Virus record (IMG/VR): IMGVR_UViG_3300027852_000862
Span: 1-22,760 of that record
DNA length: 22,760 nucleotides
Source: a virus
Reading direction: 5' to 3' (one strand)
Part shown: positions 7,301 to 15,100 of the stretch, piece by piece
Layout: each line of letters starts with the position of its first letter
Numbering within the stretch: position 1 is the first letter of the stretch
The notes under the pieces: model-generated
Database searches by the model: none
Seen by the model: only the letters and a program-made list of their open reading frames with translations
Told to the model about the DNA's origin: nothing
Program-made: the position numbers and the translations under genes

Positions 7301-9779
7301 CCAGGATCTCCGGGTCGTACTCGCTGTCGCCAGCCTCGTCGGCGTCGTACTGCTCACGCGCGCGCTTGCGGAAGCCAGCTGGCGTATCGGTCTGACTGAT
7401 TCGATCCGGGCCAGAATCGGGCTTCTGGGCCTCCTGGGCGGGTTCGAGCGCGGCACGCCAGCGGTCCATGGGGATTGGATCCAGCTCGTCCCGCGTCCCG
7501 GGCTTCTTGGCCCAGACGATGACATCGCCGGCGTCTGGCGCGTGCGGCGGCCGGCGCTCGACGTAGGCCGCGGTCCGCTCCTCGCCGTCGATGACGGCCG
7601 CACCGCCCCCGAGAACGATGGCTCCGTGGGTCTCGTAGACCCCGCCGATGTAGTCGGCGCCCTCGAGCTCCTCGTCGGAGGGCATCTCGGTAGCGGGCCG
7701 GATGTGGCTGGTGTCCATCTCGCCCGAACCGTTGGGCCCCGTCGGCCTGGCGGTCCCGAAGCCCGGCGCAAGGTCGGTATCCTCGGCGGCCTGATTGGTT
7801 CCAGGCTCCTCGGTGACCCCGGAGGGCTCGTCCGTTTGGGTGGCCACGCCCGAGGTGGACGACCCCTCTGCATCCTTACGGGGGCTTGAGGCCTCTTCTG
7901 GAGCAGGAATCTCGGATTTACCTTCCTCGGGTGCCCCGACGGGGTGCGCGGCGGCGAAGGCTGATTGGTTCCAAGCCTCGTCCGGGCCATCCCAGGGCCG
8001 ATAGAGGGGCTCGTCGGCGCCCAATTCGATGATCCGCCTGGGGCTGGCCTCGAGGAAGGCGGCGCGCAGGACCTGGAGGGTCTGGCGGATGGCGTCCGGG
8101 GTTGCGCCCATCTCCTTGAGCCGCTCGAGCTCCTTGGTGAAGGGCTGCATGGCCTCGAGGAAGGCCTGGTCCTCGGTCGTGAGGCCCTCGCCGTTCAGGA
8201 GCCGGCGGTCGGCGCGGACGAAGAGGTCGCGGATCGCGGCCACCATGCCCTTGCGCTTCACCAGGCCCCGGTCGTCCAGGGGTAGGGTGCCCTGCACCGA
8301 AGCCATGAGGGACTGAGGCATCAGCTCCGCGAGCCGGGCCCAGCCCTCCTCGGTGAGCAGCGCCAGGCGCCTCTGGGGATCAACCTCTCCCGCGAAGGGG
8401 TCCTCGCCCAGGAACTCCTGGTAGTCCGCCCTGTAGGCCTCCATGGCGCCCTCGAGCACCGCGGCGACTCCCGGGTTGGCCGCGGCAGCTCGCGCAGCCT
8501 CACGGCCCGCAGGGGTGCCTGCACCGGCAGCCCAATGGAAGAGCTCGTGGGCCGCAACCTCGTCAGCGAGCTCGGCGCCCGCGTTCCGGTCCAGGAGGAT
8601 GATCCCGTCCTTGGAGAAGGCTGTGCCGCCCAGGGGGCGGCCGGCGTCCACCAGGTGGATGTCCTCGAGGCGTGCGTCGGGGTAGCCCAGCGCGCGGGCC
8701 ACCCGGAGCAGGTTCTCGGCCGCCGGGCCGGTCGCGGAGCCCATGCCCTCCATGGAGAACTCGTCAATGCCCATCTCCCCCAACCAGACCTGGGCGATCT
8801 CGCCGGCCTCGCCACGGACGACGGGAGCATCCTGGACTAGGTCAGCGACCCACTCCAGCCCCACGCGCACCTCGGCCGCATAGGCCTTCTTCGACTTGGC
8901 CAGGGCCCGCTCCTGCAGGACCGACCCCCCACCGCCGAGGCCGGCACCGAGGACCATGCCGATGGCGGCGCCGTCCTGGGCGGCCTTGAGGATCTCGCCC
9001 CACTCCTGGTCATCGGCGTACTCGAGGAGGAAGGTGGCCACGGCCTCGGTGCCCATGGTCTGTCCGAACTCCTGGCTTCCTTCCTCGAAGCCCTCCACGG
9101 CGACCTCCTTGAGAACGCGGCGGAGACCCCCGCCGGTGCGGGAATCCAGGCGCGAGAGCATGCCGCCGACACCGATGGCCTCGGTCGAACCCCAGACCGC
9201 CCCGTTGGTCCACGCCAGCCAGAGGTCCCCTCCCTCCTTGCCAGCCTCCTCCGCGCGTCGGAACTCGGCCTCGGCGCCGCGCGCTGTACCAAGGAGCGCA
9301 CCGGAAGCGCGCCCCATGACGCCCACGCTACGAAGTGCACCGGCCCCGAAGAGGAAGGTGCTCGCGTCGCCAAGGCCCCGGGAAAGGTCCGCCACGCCGC
9401 CCATGTCCACGGTGGGCTCCCCACCGACCATCATGGACTCCGCGGGCTCGGCCAGCCCGCGAATGGAAGCGCCGGCGCGGCGGAGGAAGTTGCCATCCGG
9501 CCCCTTGTCGGTGCCCGGGATCGCCTGGACCAACTGGCCGGCGAGCTCGGGGATCGCGGCGACACCGGTGGCCAGGCCCTCGGTGAGAGGCTGGGCGAAG
9601 CCATGGTAGAGCTTGCTCACGCCCTTTTCCGTGGGGCTCATCCGGGCCCATCGCTCCTCCTTCTGGTCCCTGGAGAGGTCGGCCGGCTCGATGCCGCGGC
9701 CCTGCAGGTCCTCCCGCATGCCCTCGATCAGGGCGCGGAGCTGGTCCGGCTTCACTCCCTTGGTCGGATCGTCGGGCAT
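1362..9779 (-). CDS. Giant 2,805-aa polyvalent / virion-ejected protein with zincin-type HELFH motif
   Basis: The layout by residue is: 50-300, helical Ala/Gly-rich region including EGFEEGSQEFGQ (about 230-241) and a Gly-rich hydrophobic run (about 269-283), likely membrane-interacting. About 365-480 is a zincin-like metallopeptidase module with H411-E-L-F-H415 after a beta-strand-like GIILLD; Glu477 or Glu478 could be the third zinc ligand. About 600-700 is a Ser/Pro/Glu-rich disordered linker, and about 890-960 a charged coiled coil. D1183-MFGE, Q1205-GGLF and Q1218-TSLL are short linear motifs in a linker. About 1290-1450 is helical, and about 1540-1660 is helical ending in a DPDPDP linker. 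About 2320-2805 is a long helical C terminus with hydrophobic segments near 2330 and 2554. The start is fixed by the TGATG overlap and GGAGGG 8 bases upstream. Position after nozzle and internal-virion-like genes suggests it enters the cell with the DNA. Domain assignments are by eye, and catalysis is inferred from one motif. Confidence 0.85.
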   Translation of the reverse strand: MPDDPTKGVKPDQLRALIEGMREDLQGRGIEPADLSRDQKEERWARMSPTEKGVSKLYHGFAQPLTEGLATGVAAIPELAGQLVQAIPGTDKGPDGNFLRRAGASIRGLAEPAESMMVGGEPTVDMGGVADLSRGLGDASTFLFGAGALRSVGVMGRASGALLGTARGAEAEFRRAEEAGKEGGDLWLAWTNGAVWGSTEAIGVGGMLSRLDSRTGGGLRRVLKEVAVEGFEEGSQEFGQTMGTEAVATFLLEYADDQEWGEILKAAQDGAAIGMVLGAGLGGGGSVLQERALAKSKKAYAAEVRVGLEWVADLVQDAPVVRGEAGEIAQVWLGEMGIDEFSMEGMGSATGPAAENLLRVARALGYPDARLEDIHLVDAGRPLGGTAFSKDGIILLDRNAGAELADEVAAHELFHWAAGAGTPAGREAARAAAANPGVAAVLEGAMEAYRADYQEFLGEDPFAGEVDPQRRLALLTEEGWARLAELMPQSLMASVQGTLPLDDRGLVKRKGMVAAIRDLFVRADRRLLNGEGLTTEDQAFLEAMQPFTKELERLKEMGATPDAIRQTLQVLRAAFLEASPRRIIELGADEPLYRPWDGPDEAWNQSAFAAAHPVGAPEEGKSEIPAPEEASSPRKDAEGSSTSGVATQTDEPSGVTEEPGTNQAAEDTDLAPGFGTARPTGPNGSGEMDTSHIRPATEMPSDEELEGADYIGGVYETHGAIVLGGGAAVIDGEERTAAYVERRPPHAPDAGDVIVWAKKPGTRDELDPIPMDRWRAALEPAQEAQKPDSGPDRISQTDTPAGFRKRAREQYDADEAGDSEYDPEILVERKDGYAHLHQNGLTQEGRDQWRVRTFPPEFYPHKDTDFENLDAAIRFATEGGVELLEREEFDRRNQEVAQARADWAHRKREEEDAERAAKAKEPAATEEEAAPDTRKAVESAVRRELEKDGTGGSFDGAVVTAAAKRIGRLWARVKKAPWSTLQDLQLKSQKGKAGEGELLRGVTRDLEILRAVGATQMLYDDQGYPFHAVAGVEAPVHLAPIEQREKEWGAAKVPEPSNPESPTRLRGADRDALLAAAKGALFRDSIAGGRSLGGGHGLVVADGPDGALSLTLWAGGEVGVRTRREGPDAHADALAEMGVNVYELLDRAALLEIVSQSNVDAADKALIVAPEVTVAEMPRTAPDMFGETEEKKGTRREVLEDEQAQGGLFQEDTGARGQTSLLDAEFQAEAAPRMFDGDEMIAAAEEDAAAEQQAFADAVRSEIKSEYPGIDDAAPHQEYDGLVRPAGGGLTIPLDKLAKHPKADRYVEPTIELIHGILRRQFGGAGWKGLRPSDAAGQRRSQVLALDKLMVLSAAQLKRIGKERAREFLVQMGMTETGAKEIFAESGQGERLLGLRRVYRAALAILETALDLAEGRFEDDQLPRMSEVWNVADQYLADRNGFNPIVHLKLAILDGKKGAVEQKKKAEKPVGEFPVGREVNLPGLGPSVVISSYFRSTPDGNRRSRTVPVVVLQSTGSNQLEQTFEGKKEIARLRAFAAKVETATEAAEDIEEVTEEVTPLNPLESIWDDPVALRAWANELRQEAETDRQDAHSSYTEALEAAEADPTTTKEAWDDIQAQRRYADETERRWRNIGKEVWKAENRAAELEPDPDPDPPTKPSKAQSRVNRSTAAIKAFNARGEKLASDPKSPFMVWLRAMGGVHDAQGDLSQFSSKEDKSVLKGAWGIPHPVQTKKGKGAAPDMLIRAMFDAGWFPEAAGGDVRDAEARLYEENPNPIDTIRDFLERNPSRSDLEGDIGPDSDQEERGWSLADVPTDQEIAVETFRLMDEHGKTFEEAVVAAEERIESMRHGTPTFYNEAGEGLFAVPRGQQPLIDVRSSGGGDFYVQRVGPNAGTPHKERQGPSDFAIATDREVLLPDYLYYVIQFLQPSLAARARGTAQQSIRKGDILEVIEDHFRNQAGRHAVPRDLWHGNMGGKRNQGSLFYVPPAFRKAMGVTGTNHPGQASFFPVYERPTSDRTEQDILFEDPAFLTLDPDAAGLEPAGAVLFDEWLADRQVAEEWAQSRAAILERELRATLGRRDVADVVREAFAGEPLRAMKQMDLAMHLYIDLGDRAGEEFAMFREELSGEQREVFHLSQSLPAPIREMADRIRAENHARGKELEKRGLIRQAIEDYTARVWQPREEGDPVGGNAKFSPTSPRFKARGYSSILEGWAKGRELAVPSAIDAQHLSRRQTAQAIYDRHLRDYGLKAKVFSPVQRMGYVALDHPGFKRWVHAGKAEPGTVYGEDVRVTEEGNLERRATIYAPKGLAKGLNNATGRMWEGDFMEALTTANANLKATILFTSLFHHQAFLRSYAFGTPIVDGLGDMSPRKAYGLGRAAIDAWTPELELLVRAGLTLDAGRDLEREHLKQKTAVGRILDKMGAVGAARNAVVAARDQQTAFLFNRLGPYLKAQTALLELRHLMHKHRAELEGGGVSVKELATIAANMANDDFGGLNLQRMGRNPKVQHLMRLLLLAPDWTESNVRSMYKAFTRGREGQAYRDMWKRVGARAGLLTVLANLIMAGLDDEEDDPAGRSFLSRQKASWKAGNLRFLEVDITPMARAFGGSRDQRYYFSILGHFRDPVKFLLHPVTSLKHKGSPVLAIGQEALTGTDWAGRPFTSFDELAGFDDKGLYKASRMRADGTFTYPGMERGGQMRGQTVKWSGRRGPLEYKQIPSYLLSQLAGMMPIQVQNLMGWSTGEIDAFSAVAKSFGFMAASTRPMTPDEHIQDLRTQMGNTADTDRKIELLEEIGLWTAILSRRNSK

Positions 9780-11281
9780 CAGTAGGGCCCTCCGAGGCGA
9801 CCCTTGGCCCAGTCATCATGGACCTTGGCGGCCCGGTCGCTCTTCTCCTTGTCCTGCACGTCACCGCTATCGAGGGCCTCCAGGGCCTTCTCAAGCAGGG
9901 TGAGCAGCTGGCCCCCCAGCTCCTTCGCGCGCTTGGGATCCTCGGCCTCGAGCTCGGCGTATCGAGCCATGGCCTTCTCGCGGACCTTGTCCGGGTCCTC
10001 GAGGTCTTCCGGCGCGAGCTGCACGCCCAGGCCCTTGAAGGCGTCGAGCATCTTGCCCTGGACCGCAGCCCGGCTCTCCTCGGACCCCTTGGCGTCCTTG
10101 AAGGGCTCGGTGCCTCGGATTGAGTCCTCAGCCGTCTTGAAGCTGGGGTCGGTGCGGGTCGCCTGGTCCTCGGTCCCGACCTGCTCGGAGACCTGGGGCT
10201 CTTCGGCCGGAGCTTGGGTCTCGGCCCCCGGGGCCTGGTCGGACTGGAAGAGCATGCGGCCGCCCTCGGCGTCGTCCTGATAAAGGCTGCCAGGACCAAT
10301 GAAAGGACTGACGAAGCCGCTGTCCACCTTGATCGGGAGGCCGGCCTGGGTGAGGCGCTCCTCGAGCTCCTGGATCTGGGTGTCGAGCGCCAGGAGCTGC
10401 TGTTGCCCCTGCTCGGTCATCGCCAGCATGGGATCAAGCGAGGCCTTGGACTTGTAGAGGTCCCCGAGGACGCCGCGGAGGGTTCCACCAAGGGCTTCAA
10501 CCTCAGGGCTCGGGCGGTCCAGGATGGCGAGCGCCTTGTCGGTTCCGGCGCCGATGTCGTAGTCGGGGTCGAGGCGCGCGCGGATCTGGGCATCCTGGAG
10601 GGCGGCATTGGCCTCGTGCACGCGGCTCTGCTTCCAGGCCGGGACTGGGAGCCCGTTGGTCTGGTAGAGGGTGATGGCTTCCTGGTGCGCTTGGACGCCA
10701 CGGGTGCCGCGGTCCAGGTTCAGGTCCATGAGGCCCTGGCGACGCTGCATCTCGCGCGCTCTCCCGGCGGCGCTGATGAGCTGCTGGTGCACGGCCTTCG
10801 CCGGCGCGCCGGCCTCACGCAAGGCGTCGAGCTCGGCCAGGCCAGCCTCGTCGATGAGTCCCGCCTCGAGGGCGCCGCCCATGGCGTAGGTGAGGCCATC
10901 GTCGGCCAGCTCCTCCTCGCGCCTGGCGAGCTCGGGGGCTAGGCCCTCCTGGAAGATGGCCAGGGCCTGGGGGTCGCTGATCGTCCCCATGGTGGAGTGC
11001 ACCGAGTCCAGCCAGAGCTTGTGCTCGCGGGCGCTCTTGCGGGGCTTGCTGTAGAGCGCCGAGACCTTCTCGTTTTGGTGCGGCCCCATGAGCTTGGCAT
11101 CCATCTCCTCGGCCATAGCCATGAGGCTGGTCTTGTGGGCCTCGAAGGAGCCCGAGACCGCCTTCTGGATGTCCTCGGCCTTGGCCTGGCGGCGCTCCTC
11201 TTCGCGCTTGCGCTCGAGGCCCTCGCGGGCGCCCTCACCGAACTGCCCGCTGTTCCCGCCGTGCACGACTACGATGGCCAT
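9779..11281 (-). CDS. Helical internal virion / DNA-ejection protein candidate
   Basis: This 500-residue protein is mostly helical and highly charged. After MAIVVVHGG there is a Lys/Arg/Glu-rich helix at about residues 17-40 (EGLERKREEERRQAK). Long Ala/Glu/Leu/Gln-rich helices continue to about residue 330. A Gln/Glu/Thr/Pro-rich disordered stretch covers about 340-400, and a final helical, acidic region runs to the C terminus. No enzymatic motif is visible. Known podovirus ejection proteins (T7 gp14-16, P22 gp7/16/20) are similarly helical and lie after the nozzle or tail genes, as here. The start is 3 bases after the upstream stop and has GAGGAGG 8 bases before it. Its TGA overlaps the giant gene's ATG by one base, so the two are probably co-produced. 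Function is inferred from context and composition. Confidence 0.7.
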   Translation of the reverse strand: MAIVVVHGGNSGQFGEGAREGLERKREEERRQAKAEDIQKAVSGSFEAHKTSLMAMAEEMDAKLMGPHQNEKVSALYSKPRKSAREHKLWLDSVHSTMGTISDPQALAIFQEGLAPELARREEELADDGLTYAMGGALEAGLIDEAGLAELDALREAGAPAKAVHQQLISAAGRAREMQRRQGLMDLNLDRGTRGVQAHQEAITLYQTNGLPVPAWKQSRVHEANAALQDAQIRARLDPDYDIGAGTDKALAILDRPSPEVEALGGTLRGVLGDLYKSKASLDPMLAMTEQGQQQLLALDTQIQELEERLTQAGLPIKVDSGFVSPFIGPGSLYQDDAEGGRMLFQSDQAPGAETQAPAEEPQVSEQVGTEDQATRTDPSFKTAEDSIRGTEPFKDAKGSEESRAAVQGKMLDAFKGLGVQLAPEDLEDPDKVREKAMARYAELEAEDPKRAKELGGQLLTLLEKALEALDSGDVQDKEKSDRAAKVHDDWAKGRLGGPY

Positions 11282-11284
11282 GGT

Positions 11285-11899
11285 CTAGCCCTCCTCGCTG
11301 GCGCCGAAGTCGAGCAGGCCAGACCAATCGAGACCACCGGCGATGTCGCCGGCCAAGCCCCAGAGGCCGCCCGATCCGCTGGTGTGCTGCACGTTCCCCA
11401 GGACGCCCTTGCCGTAGTTGTCGGCCTTCCACTTGGAGAGGTTGGCCAGGGATGCGTAGCCCTGAGCCATGGACTCACCCTCCTGGGTTGCCACGTCGGC
11501 GCCCATGAGCGCGATCTTGTTCCCGTGGTCCCCCAGGGCTGCCTGGGTCGCGGCGGTGACCTGGTTCTGAGCGTTGCCGACCGCGGTGGTGTTCCCCAGG
11601 CCCTTGGCCGTGAGGTCGCTGGTGACCTGGGCGGATCCCTGGGTGCCGGCCTCAAGGATGGCCTTCTCTCCCAGCGCGCCCTGCATGCCGATGGCGTCCT
11701 TGGCCTGGTCGTACCCGGCCTTCTTCGCGTCGAGCCCCTTGAGCAGCTGGGCCCAGGCGGTGTTGAAGCTCTTGTCGTAGATGCCGCCGATCTTGTCGAT
11801 GTTGGCCTGGTTCGCGCCCTTGGCCGACGAGTCAGCCTTCGAGCCCATGAGCCCCGAGAGGGCGCTTACGCCCGCTCCGATGAGTGATCCCCAAGCCAT
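11285..11899 (-). CDS. Gly/Ala-rich ejection-protein candidate with amphipathic N terminus
   Basis: This 204-residue protein opens with a Gly-spaced hydrophobic segment (MAWGSLIGAGVSALSGLMGS), a pattern common at the N terminus of small phage internal or DNA-injection proteins. Ala/Gln/Lys-rich helices follow at about 25-160. A Gly/Trp-rich C-terminal stretch (about 168-198) contains a second hydrophobic segment, GGLWGLAGDIAGGLDW. Such ends could insert into the host envelope when the virion proteins are released. It has a clear GGAGGA site 5 bases before the ATG, inside the last codons of the preceding gene. It is the first of three consecutive genes (204, 500 and 2,805 aa) that look like an ejected protein set. 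No catalytic motif is visible, and assignment is by composition and order. Confidence 0.65.
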   Translation of the reverse strand: MAWGSLIGAGVSALSGLMGSKADSSAKGANQANIDKIGGIYDKSFNTAWAQLLKGLDAKKAGYDQAKDAIGMQGALGEKAILEAGTQGSAQVTSDLTAKGLGNTTAVGNAQNQVTAATQAALGDHGNKIALMGADVATQEGESMAQGYASLANLSKWKADNYGKGVLGNVQHTSGSGGLWGLAGDIAGGLDWSGLLDFGASEEG

Positions 11900-11900
11900 G

Positions 11901-12161
11901 TCAGTCCTCCATGATGCCGGCCGCCTGTAGGGCAGCCAATAGCGCGTTCAGTTGATGATCGCCTTCCGTGGCCGGATTAGCAATCGGATCGACCCGTGCG
12001 ACCTGGTCGAAGGTCACGCGGCCGTTCTCGTCGTAGCGCAAGGGCGGCGCGAGGTCGTCGGAAGTGGTAGAGCGCCCAGCGTTCCTCCGCTGTCGGGAGG
12101 ATCCCTCGCTGCGCGAGAGTCGCACCCGTCCGCGTGCGCCGCGTCCCTTGCCGAAGGTCAT
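11901..12161 (-). CDS. Small protein with basic N terminus, unknown function
   Basis: The protein has 86 residues. Residues 1-30 are Gly/Arg/Ser-rich and strongly basic (MTFGKGRGARGRVRLSR...), which could bind DNA or be disordered. Residues about 40-86 are more ordered: RYDENGRVTFDQVARV, then a helix ending LNALLAALQAAGIMED. A C-terminal helix of this LNALLxALxxAGIM kind occurs in small phage tail or neck-associated proteins, but I cannot name a family. The start at 12159-12161 is chosen because it overlaps the nozzle TGA as ATGA and has GGAGGG 4 bases upstream. Upstream in-frame Met codons would run far into the nozzle gene and lack this signal. Confidence 0.65.
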   Translation of the reverse strand: MTFGKGRGARGRVRLSRSEGSSRQRRNAGRSTTSDDLAPPLRYDENGRVTFDQVARVDPIANPATEGDHQLNALLAALQAAGIMED

Positions 12162-15100
12162 CTGGCCCTCCGGCGTCCGCCGCGGGAGACCGAGGCCGAG
12201 AGCTCTTCGATGGCCCACCGCTGGCCGGCCGAGACATTCCCGACCTTGATCCAGACGTAGGCTCCCCGCTGTCGGACGGAGAGGGTGTCACTCAGGCCGG
12301 GTGCGAACTCGCCACACCAGACCGGCTCCTCGGGGAGCTTAGTGCTCGAGTTGACGTAGACCTGGACCATGACCGGCGCGAGGTCGTGGGCCATGACGGC
12401 GCGCAACTTGATCAGCTTGGTCTCGAGGTCGCCGTCCGTTCGGATCGGCCCGTAGATGACCCAGGAGTCGATGGGCAGGCCGTCGTCGTCCTTGGCGTCC
12501 TTGGAGATCAGGCGGACATAGCCGTCCTGGCAGCCATGGGCCACGACGCGATCATCCGGGTCATCCCCGTCGAAGACCGCGATGGAGTAGGGCTGGTGCC
12601 CGGCGTCCACCATGGAGTCAGGCCACCAGGCCGCGGTCTTGTGGCTCCAGAAGTAGAACTCGAGGGACGCGGTCCCGCCCACCACGAAGGGGATGAGGTA
12701 GACCCGAAGGCCCATGTTCTCGTGGTCCCAGACGAGCTCGACGCGGTAGGCCGAGAGATCCATGTCGCGCAAGCGGCGCTCGATGCTCACGTCGTTCCCG
12801 CTGCGCGCGTCCGAGAGGTGCTCGGGCTGGCCGCCGGGGACCATGCGGTAGACCCCGCCCTTCGAGCCGAAGAAGTAGAGGACGCCGGAGGGGTCCTTGC
12901 ACCAGGAGCGCCCGAAGGCCATTCCCGTGATGTCGGAGACCAAGTCGAAGGCGCCGCCGGAGACCGGGTTGCTCACCAGAGCGTAGATCGAGCTGTCGCA
13001 CCCGAAGAGCAGGAGGTCGTCGTTGTAGGGGACGAGCGTGTTGATGATGTCGGGACAGAGCCCGGTGATGTCGGCGTTGTTGCCCGAGATCGCCATGAGG
13101 TCATTGGGGACCGGCGGGAAGTTGTCCCAGTCGAGGGGGTCGCCGGCGGCGCTCATGTGCCAGTTGTGCGGGTCGCCGGAGCCGCGGGCCATGACGACGC
13201 GATCCAGCCAAGTCGTGATCAGCTGGCACTTCTGGGGCATGGAGCCGGACCCGGTGGCTTCCCAGGCCTCGAGCAGGTCGGTCTTCGGGGTGTAGACCCC
13301 GTAGGTGCTCCCGTCGGTGATGTAGAGCTTCTGCTGGTGCGTGGTGCTGGCCAGGTAGGTGGCCGTGTTGGAGAAGCTCACGCCGGCAACGGAGGCCCAG
13401 CTCGCGCCGTTCCGCTTGGAGAGCGCGCCGCCGGCGATGGCCAGGTAGCGGAAGTCTCGCGGCGTGTTGGTCAAGACCGTCGCCAGGGCCGTGCGGAACT
13501 TGCGGAGCGCCTCGCTGGGGTCCGTGGTGCTGTTGTCGTCGGTCTCGAGGCCGACCGTGGCGAACTCAGCCCGCGGGAAGCCGCTCGCCGTGAAGTCGTC
13601 GGCGTCGAACTCCGGCTCGTTCTGGGGGACCGTGACGCAATAGCCGTTCTGGTAGGCGGTCACGCCGTGGTCCTCGGTCGAGAGGCGAAGGAGGTGGGTG
13701 CCGTCAGCAGCGAACACGCGCGCGCAATCGAAGAGATCGTAGTTGGTGCTGGTCGCGGTCGGTGGGATCGGCACCCACAGGTTGTCCTCCTTGTCCCGCC
13801 AGAGGCGGACAAGCTCGTCGGAGGCGAAGTTGCAGGCGTGCTCGACCCCCGTGGTGCCCGCGTGGGGGAAGCTCACGTCGGTCGAGTCCCACCAGAACTT
13901 GATCTCCAGCTCCTGATCGGAGACCCCCTGGATGCTGTCCACGTCGGTCAGCTTGGCCATGCAGACGATCCCGTCATCGTCCAGGCCGGGGCCGGCCACG
14001 TAGATCCCGCCGTCGCTGGCGAGCTCGATGCCGCCCGTGCACTTCGCCGCGGGCACGTAGGCCACGTCGTTGATGTCCACGGAGGGGCCGCCACCCACGT
14101 TCAGCCCGACCAGGGCATAGATGAGTTCGCCGGCCGGGGACTGCTTGACGAGGAGGGGGTCGGTCTCGCGCAGGTTCTTCACCGCCGCGGGACCGGACTG
14201 CAGGGCGGAACTGATCGGCAGGTCGAAGGTCAGGGAGCCGAAGGAGGGGCGCGAGTGCGTGTGAGGGAAGCTGGCCGTGTGGTCCGGGAGCACCAGGCCG
14301 ATGCCCCAGCTGTGGGCCAGGTAGCCCTCGAAGCGCTCGAGCTCGGTGGTGTTCAGGGCGCTGGCCGTCCCCACGAAGCTGGTCGTCCCATAGGCGTGGT
14401 CATCGCTGGCCCCGGACGGGGTCGGCGGCCAGGTGCCCTCGGGGTACTCGCCGGCGCCGCGGTAGTCGCTCGCATCCCCGTACATGGGGTGGGAGAGGAT
14501 CGTGGGCTCCGAGAGGTCGGCGCCGTCCTTCCGGCGCTTCACGACGATGATCTCGTACACGTCGCCCAGGAAGGGGCGCATGCTCGAGGCCGCCTCCGGC
14601 TGGAAGACATGCCCCAGGATCGTGGGGCTGGCATCGACCACGTCCGCGAGGATCCGGGCCGTGCCGACGCTGTCGTAGCCGGAGAGCTGCATAGGGTGAC
14701 TCTCCCACCGGTCGATGGGGACGCCATTGACCCTCAGGAGGGACCGGGTCATGCAGTCGCGGTCCTGGGGGGTGACCTTGACCGTGTAGGTGCCGTCGGC
14801 CGGAAGGGATCCGGTGGTGAGGGTGACCGTGCTGTTGCCCTTGGCCGTGACTACGAAGGGTCCGGTGACCGTGCCCGCGGAGTCGGTCAGGGTCGCCGTG
14901 TCGCCGGTGGTCAGCCGGTAGGGGTGGAAGGCGAAGGTCGCGCCGGTGAAGACGCCGGTGCTCTGGACCAGGGTGCCCTCGGACTCGTAGTAGCTCGAGA
15001 GGCCGCCGTCGTGGATCATCGAGATCACGATGGCGTTCTCGGCCGTGCCGCTCCCGGAGCCCAGGTAGCTCCCCTCGGTGGGGAAGCCGTAGGTCCCGCT

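Noticed and set aside
1362-9779. Reading the giant gene as a tape measure protein.
   Set aside because: No sheath, tube or baseplate genes are present, and the gene follows nozzle and ejection-like genes. The mixture of domains and linkers is not tape-measure-like.
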